From NCBI GenBank assembly GCA_964388955.1, contig CAYMCO010000014.1, forward strand, positions 45,827 through 109,826: a stretch of DNA of 64,000 bases. Direction: 5' to 3'. Both the position numbers and the translations under genes were made by a program. How positions within the stretch are numbered: position 1 is the first letter of the stretch; each line of letters begins with the position of its first letter. Shown piece after piece: positions 62,128-64,000 of the stretch. This DNA is from CAYMCO01 sp964388955 (GTDB lineage: Bacteria > Chloroflexota > Anaerolineae > Anaerolineales > E44-bin32). The notes under the pieces were generated by a model that had not been told where the DNA came from, did not search any database, and was given only the letters and a program-made list of their open reading frames with translations.

Positions 62128-62979
62128 TCAACCATGGAAGGCACCGGAAGTCAGGCCCCGCAGGAACTGGCGCTGCATCAGCAGGACAAGGATGACCACA
62201 GGCAGGGTGGCAAGCACCGAGGCCGCCATCTGGCTGCCCCAAACGACCATGCCCTGACGCATTTGCATATTTGCGATGCCGATGGTCAGCGTGTACATTG
62301 TGTCCTTCCGAATCATGACCAGAGGCCAGAGATAGTCATTCCAGATAAAGAGGAAGCGGAATATGGCCAAGGTGCCGAGGGCTGGGCGGCTTAAAGGTAC
62401 AACAACTGACCAAAAGCGGCGAAATGGGCCCGCGCCATCAACCTTGGCAGCATCCAACAGGTCATCTGGAATTGTCTCCATATACTGGCGCAGTAGAAAG
62501 ATGCCGTATGCGTCCACGACCCCCGGCAAGATCAATGCTGCATAGGTGTTGATGAGCTTTAGCTTGGAAAAGAGCCAGAACGCCGGGATTAGTGTGGAGT
62601 ATATCGGCAGCATCATGGTTCCAATCATGATCCAGAAGAGAACATTCTTCCCCCGGAATTGGAATTTCGCAAATGCATACGCCGCCAAGGCATCCAGGAA
62701 CAGAACCAATACAAGAGATACCGAAGTGACGATTATGGTGTTGCGGTAATAATCGGGATAGGGGACTTCCAGCGTGATGTCTTGGAATTGGTACCCGAAG
62801 AACAGGCGTTGATACTGCGCCAGCGAGGGATTCTCTGGAAATATTTTCCCAGAAAAGATCTCGCTATCTGGTTTGAAAGACATGCTTGTCATCCAGACAT
62901 ATGGAGACAAGTAAAGAATGGCGAAAAGGATCAGAAATCCAGCAACGCCATATTGCTGGAGTCTTGCGCGGCGTTTCAT
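62128..62979 (-). CDS. ABC sugar transporter permease (MalG type)
   Basis: 283 residues from ATG 62979 after GGAG. Six membrane segments and the cytoplasmic EAA loop (DAAKVDGAGPFRRFWSVVVP) place it in the carbohydrate-uptake CUT1 family. It forms the membrane channel together with the upstream permease. It lies 27 bases before the GH4 gene and 48 bases after the other permease, in a single transcript. Confidence 0.92.
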   Translation of the reverse strand: MKRRARLQQYGVAGFLILFAILYLSPYVWMTSMSFKPDSEIFSGKIFPENPSLAQYQRLFFGYQFQDITLEVPYPDYYRNTIIVTSVSLVLVLFLDALAAYAFAKFQFRGKNVLFWIMIGTMMLPIYSTLIPAFWLFSKLKLINTYAALILPGVVDAYGIFLLRQYMETIPDDLLDAAKVDGAGPFRRFWSVVVPLSRPALGTLAIFRFLFIWNDYLWPLVMIRKDTMYTLTIGIANMQMRQGMVVWGSQMAASVLATLPVVILVLLMQRQFLRGLTSGAFHG

Positions 62980-63027
62980 AGCAAGATCTCCACCATAATG
63001 ACAGTCTCCCTTATCCAGACGGACATT

Positions 63028-63945
63028 TCAAGGCCCCGAATTTGAGCGAACGAGCCGATAGTTGGCGTAGCTTGACACGAACATGATGATGGAAAGGACC
63101 ACCGCGATGCTAGATGCATATCCGAACTTGTGATAGCGAAACCCGACATCGTAGAGGTAAAGCGCGATCGTTTGCGTCTGGCGAAGAGGGCCTCCACCTG
63201 TAAGGAGCTGAGATTGGGCGAACAATCCCCAGAGGTAGATCACGCTGGTAACCAGTACGAAGGTCAAGGTGGGACGCAACAAGGGGAGGGTGATATAGCG
63301 GAACTCGGTCCATCCTGTTGTGCCGTCGACCTTGCCGGCATCGTATAGTTCCCGCGGTATGGCGCGCAGCCCAGCGGTGATAATGAGCGCATCCCACCCG
63401 AGGCCTGCCCAAATGAGCATTGCAATCAGGGCTGGCAAAGCCCACTTGGGATCTGTGAGCCAGGCTTGGGGCGCAAGCCCCACATTTTGTAGGAGGGTAT
63501 TCACGTAGCCGTAGTCCGTGCTGTAGAGTTGCTTCCAGACATAGGTAATGACGACCACAGAGGTCACCGAAGGAAGAAAGAAGACAACGCGAAGCAAAGA
63601 TGACAGCCAATCCTTAACCTTCTCCAGTAACACGGCCAAGAACAAGGCCCCGATGGTTCCCAGAACCATGCAGGTGATCGTAATGATCAACGTGACTCTA
63701 AAAGCGTTCCAAAACTTTGCATCTTCCAAGAGCTTTGCGAAATTGGTGAGACCGGTGATTTCCACCGCGCCCATCCCATTCCAATCCGCAAAGCTCAGGA
63801 ATATGGAGAAGGCGATCGGAATGAGCTGAAAGGCCAGAAACCCAAGGTAGAAGGGGGAGATATAGATGTATGGCACGAGGCCCCGCTGCCCCCGATGGGC
63901 ACTGTACTCCGATGCGCGAGCGCGGTTTCTTGAGCGAGATAACAT
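63028..63945 (-). CDS. ABC sugar transporter permease (MalF type)
   Basis: 305 residues from ATG 63945 after GGAG. Six membrane segments and the EAA loop (DAGKVDGTTGWTEFRYITLP) typical of CUT1 permeases. The solute-binding lipoprotein that usually precedes such a pair should lie just outside the window, on the high-coordinate side. The import ATPase is not in the window either, which is common because one ATPase often serves several CUT1 systems. Confidence 0.92.
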   Translation of the reverse strand: MLSRSRNRARASEYSAHRGQRGLVPYIYISPFYLGFLAFQLIPIAFSIFLSFADWNGMGAVEITGLTNFAKLLEDAKFWNAFRVTLIITITCMVLGTIGALFLAVLLEKVKDWLSSLLRVVFFLPSVTSVVVITYVWKQLYSTDYGYVNTLLQNVGLAPQAWLTDPKWALPALIAMLIWAGLGWDALIITAGLRAIPRELYDAGKVDGTTGWTEFRYITLPLLRPTLTFVLVTSVIYLWGLFAQSQLLTGGGPLRQTQTIALYLYDVGFRYHKFGYASSIAVVLSIIMFVSSYANYRLVRSNSGP

Positions 63946-64000
63946 GGCATATTCTCCGGCTCCAGGCTTCTTGGAGTTCCCGCCAGCCGCACGGCTGGCG

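Noticed and set aside
1..64000. tRNA, rRNA or CRISPR arrays
   Set aside because: No T-loop-type GTTCRANYC with a matching cloverleaf, no rRNA-like stretches and no regularly spaced repeats were noticed by eye on either strand.

Overview
The window looks like a chromosomal contig from a Chloroflexota (Anaerolineae-like) bacterium. This is an inference from moderately high GC, GGAGG-type ribosome binding sites, sigma-70-like promoters, a T-box in front of a trp operon, PD40 and NBR1-Ig type exported proteins, and family-5 solute-binding lipoproteins. No rRNA, tRNA or CRISPR array was seen. An unusually large share of the window is decaying genes and insertion-sequence relics. These carry TAA, TAG and TGA interruptions, so the genetic code looks standard.

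Layout. 1-7.2 kb is a graveyard: the end of a beta-propeller gene, a broken NBR1-Ig lipoprotein gene, remnants of a Tad pilus locus (cpaF/tadB), IS256 and IS1182 relics, and an aldehyde dehydrogenase pseudogene. 7.4-22.8 kb is a same-strand catabolic island: MFS transporter, atypical ureohydrolase, zinc alcohol dehydrogenase, SDR, Lrp/AsnC regulator, two class-III aminotransferases, two phosphotriesterase-like hydrolases, an orphan solute-binding lipoprotein and a ThDP enzyme. A clear promoter with a palindrome at its start site precedes it. 22.8-28.6 kb holds a frameshifted IS4-type element, an FCD-type GntR regulator, a second solute-binding lipoprotein and a transposase fragment. 28.6-35.65 kb is a complete, tightly overlapped trpEGDCFBA operon (minus strand) with its own promoter, T-box leader and leader terminator. 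35.7-39 kb is again decayed: a nitric oxide reductase fragment, an intact Phd-type antitoxin with a broken PIN toxin, and a broken IS110.

39.5-43.8 kb is a sulfane-sulfur operon: an ArsR-rhodanese fusion regulator with palindromes on its promoter, a DsrE-family gene with an in-frame UGA, a dead PIG-L gene, a cysteine desulfurase and a frameshifted sulfide:quinone-oxidoreductase-like gene. The UGA falls exactly on a redox cysteine, giving a U-G-S-C motif, and is followed 20 nt later by a perfect 6-bp hairpin of bacterial-SECIS geometry. This candidate selenoprotein is the most interesting item in the window. 44.1-47.9 kb carries an intact IS5-like element and a MarR-DHA2 drug-efflux pair. 48-54 kb is a membrane-stress-like module: an ArsR regulator with a three-half-site operator, a PepSY-like exported protein, three small zinc-ribbon proteins (two of them membrane-bound), two PspA-like coiled-coil proteins, an OmpR-type response regulator and a decapitated sensor kinase. 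54.2-64 kb (minus strand) is a glycoside-utilisation cluster: two ABC sugar permeases, a GH4 glycosidase, an MFS transporter, an N-acetylglucosamine-kinase-like enzyme, an aldehyde dehydrogenase, an uncharacterised TIM-barrel hydrolase-like protein and an aldo/keto reductase.
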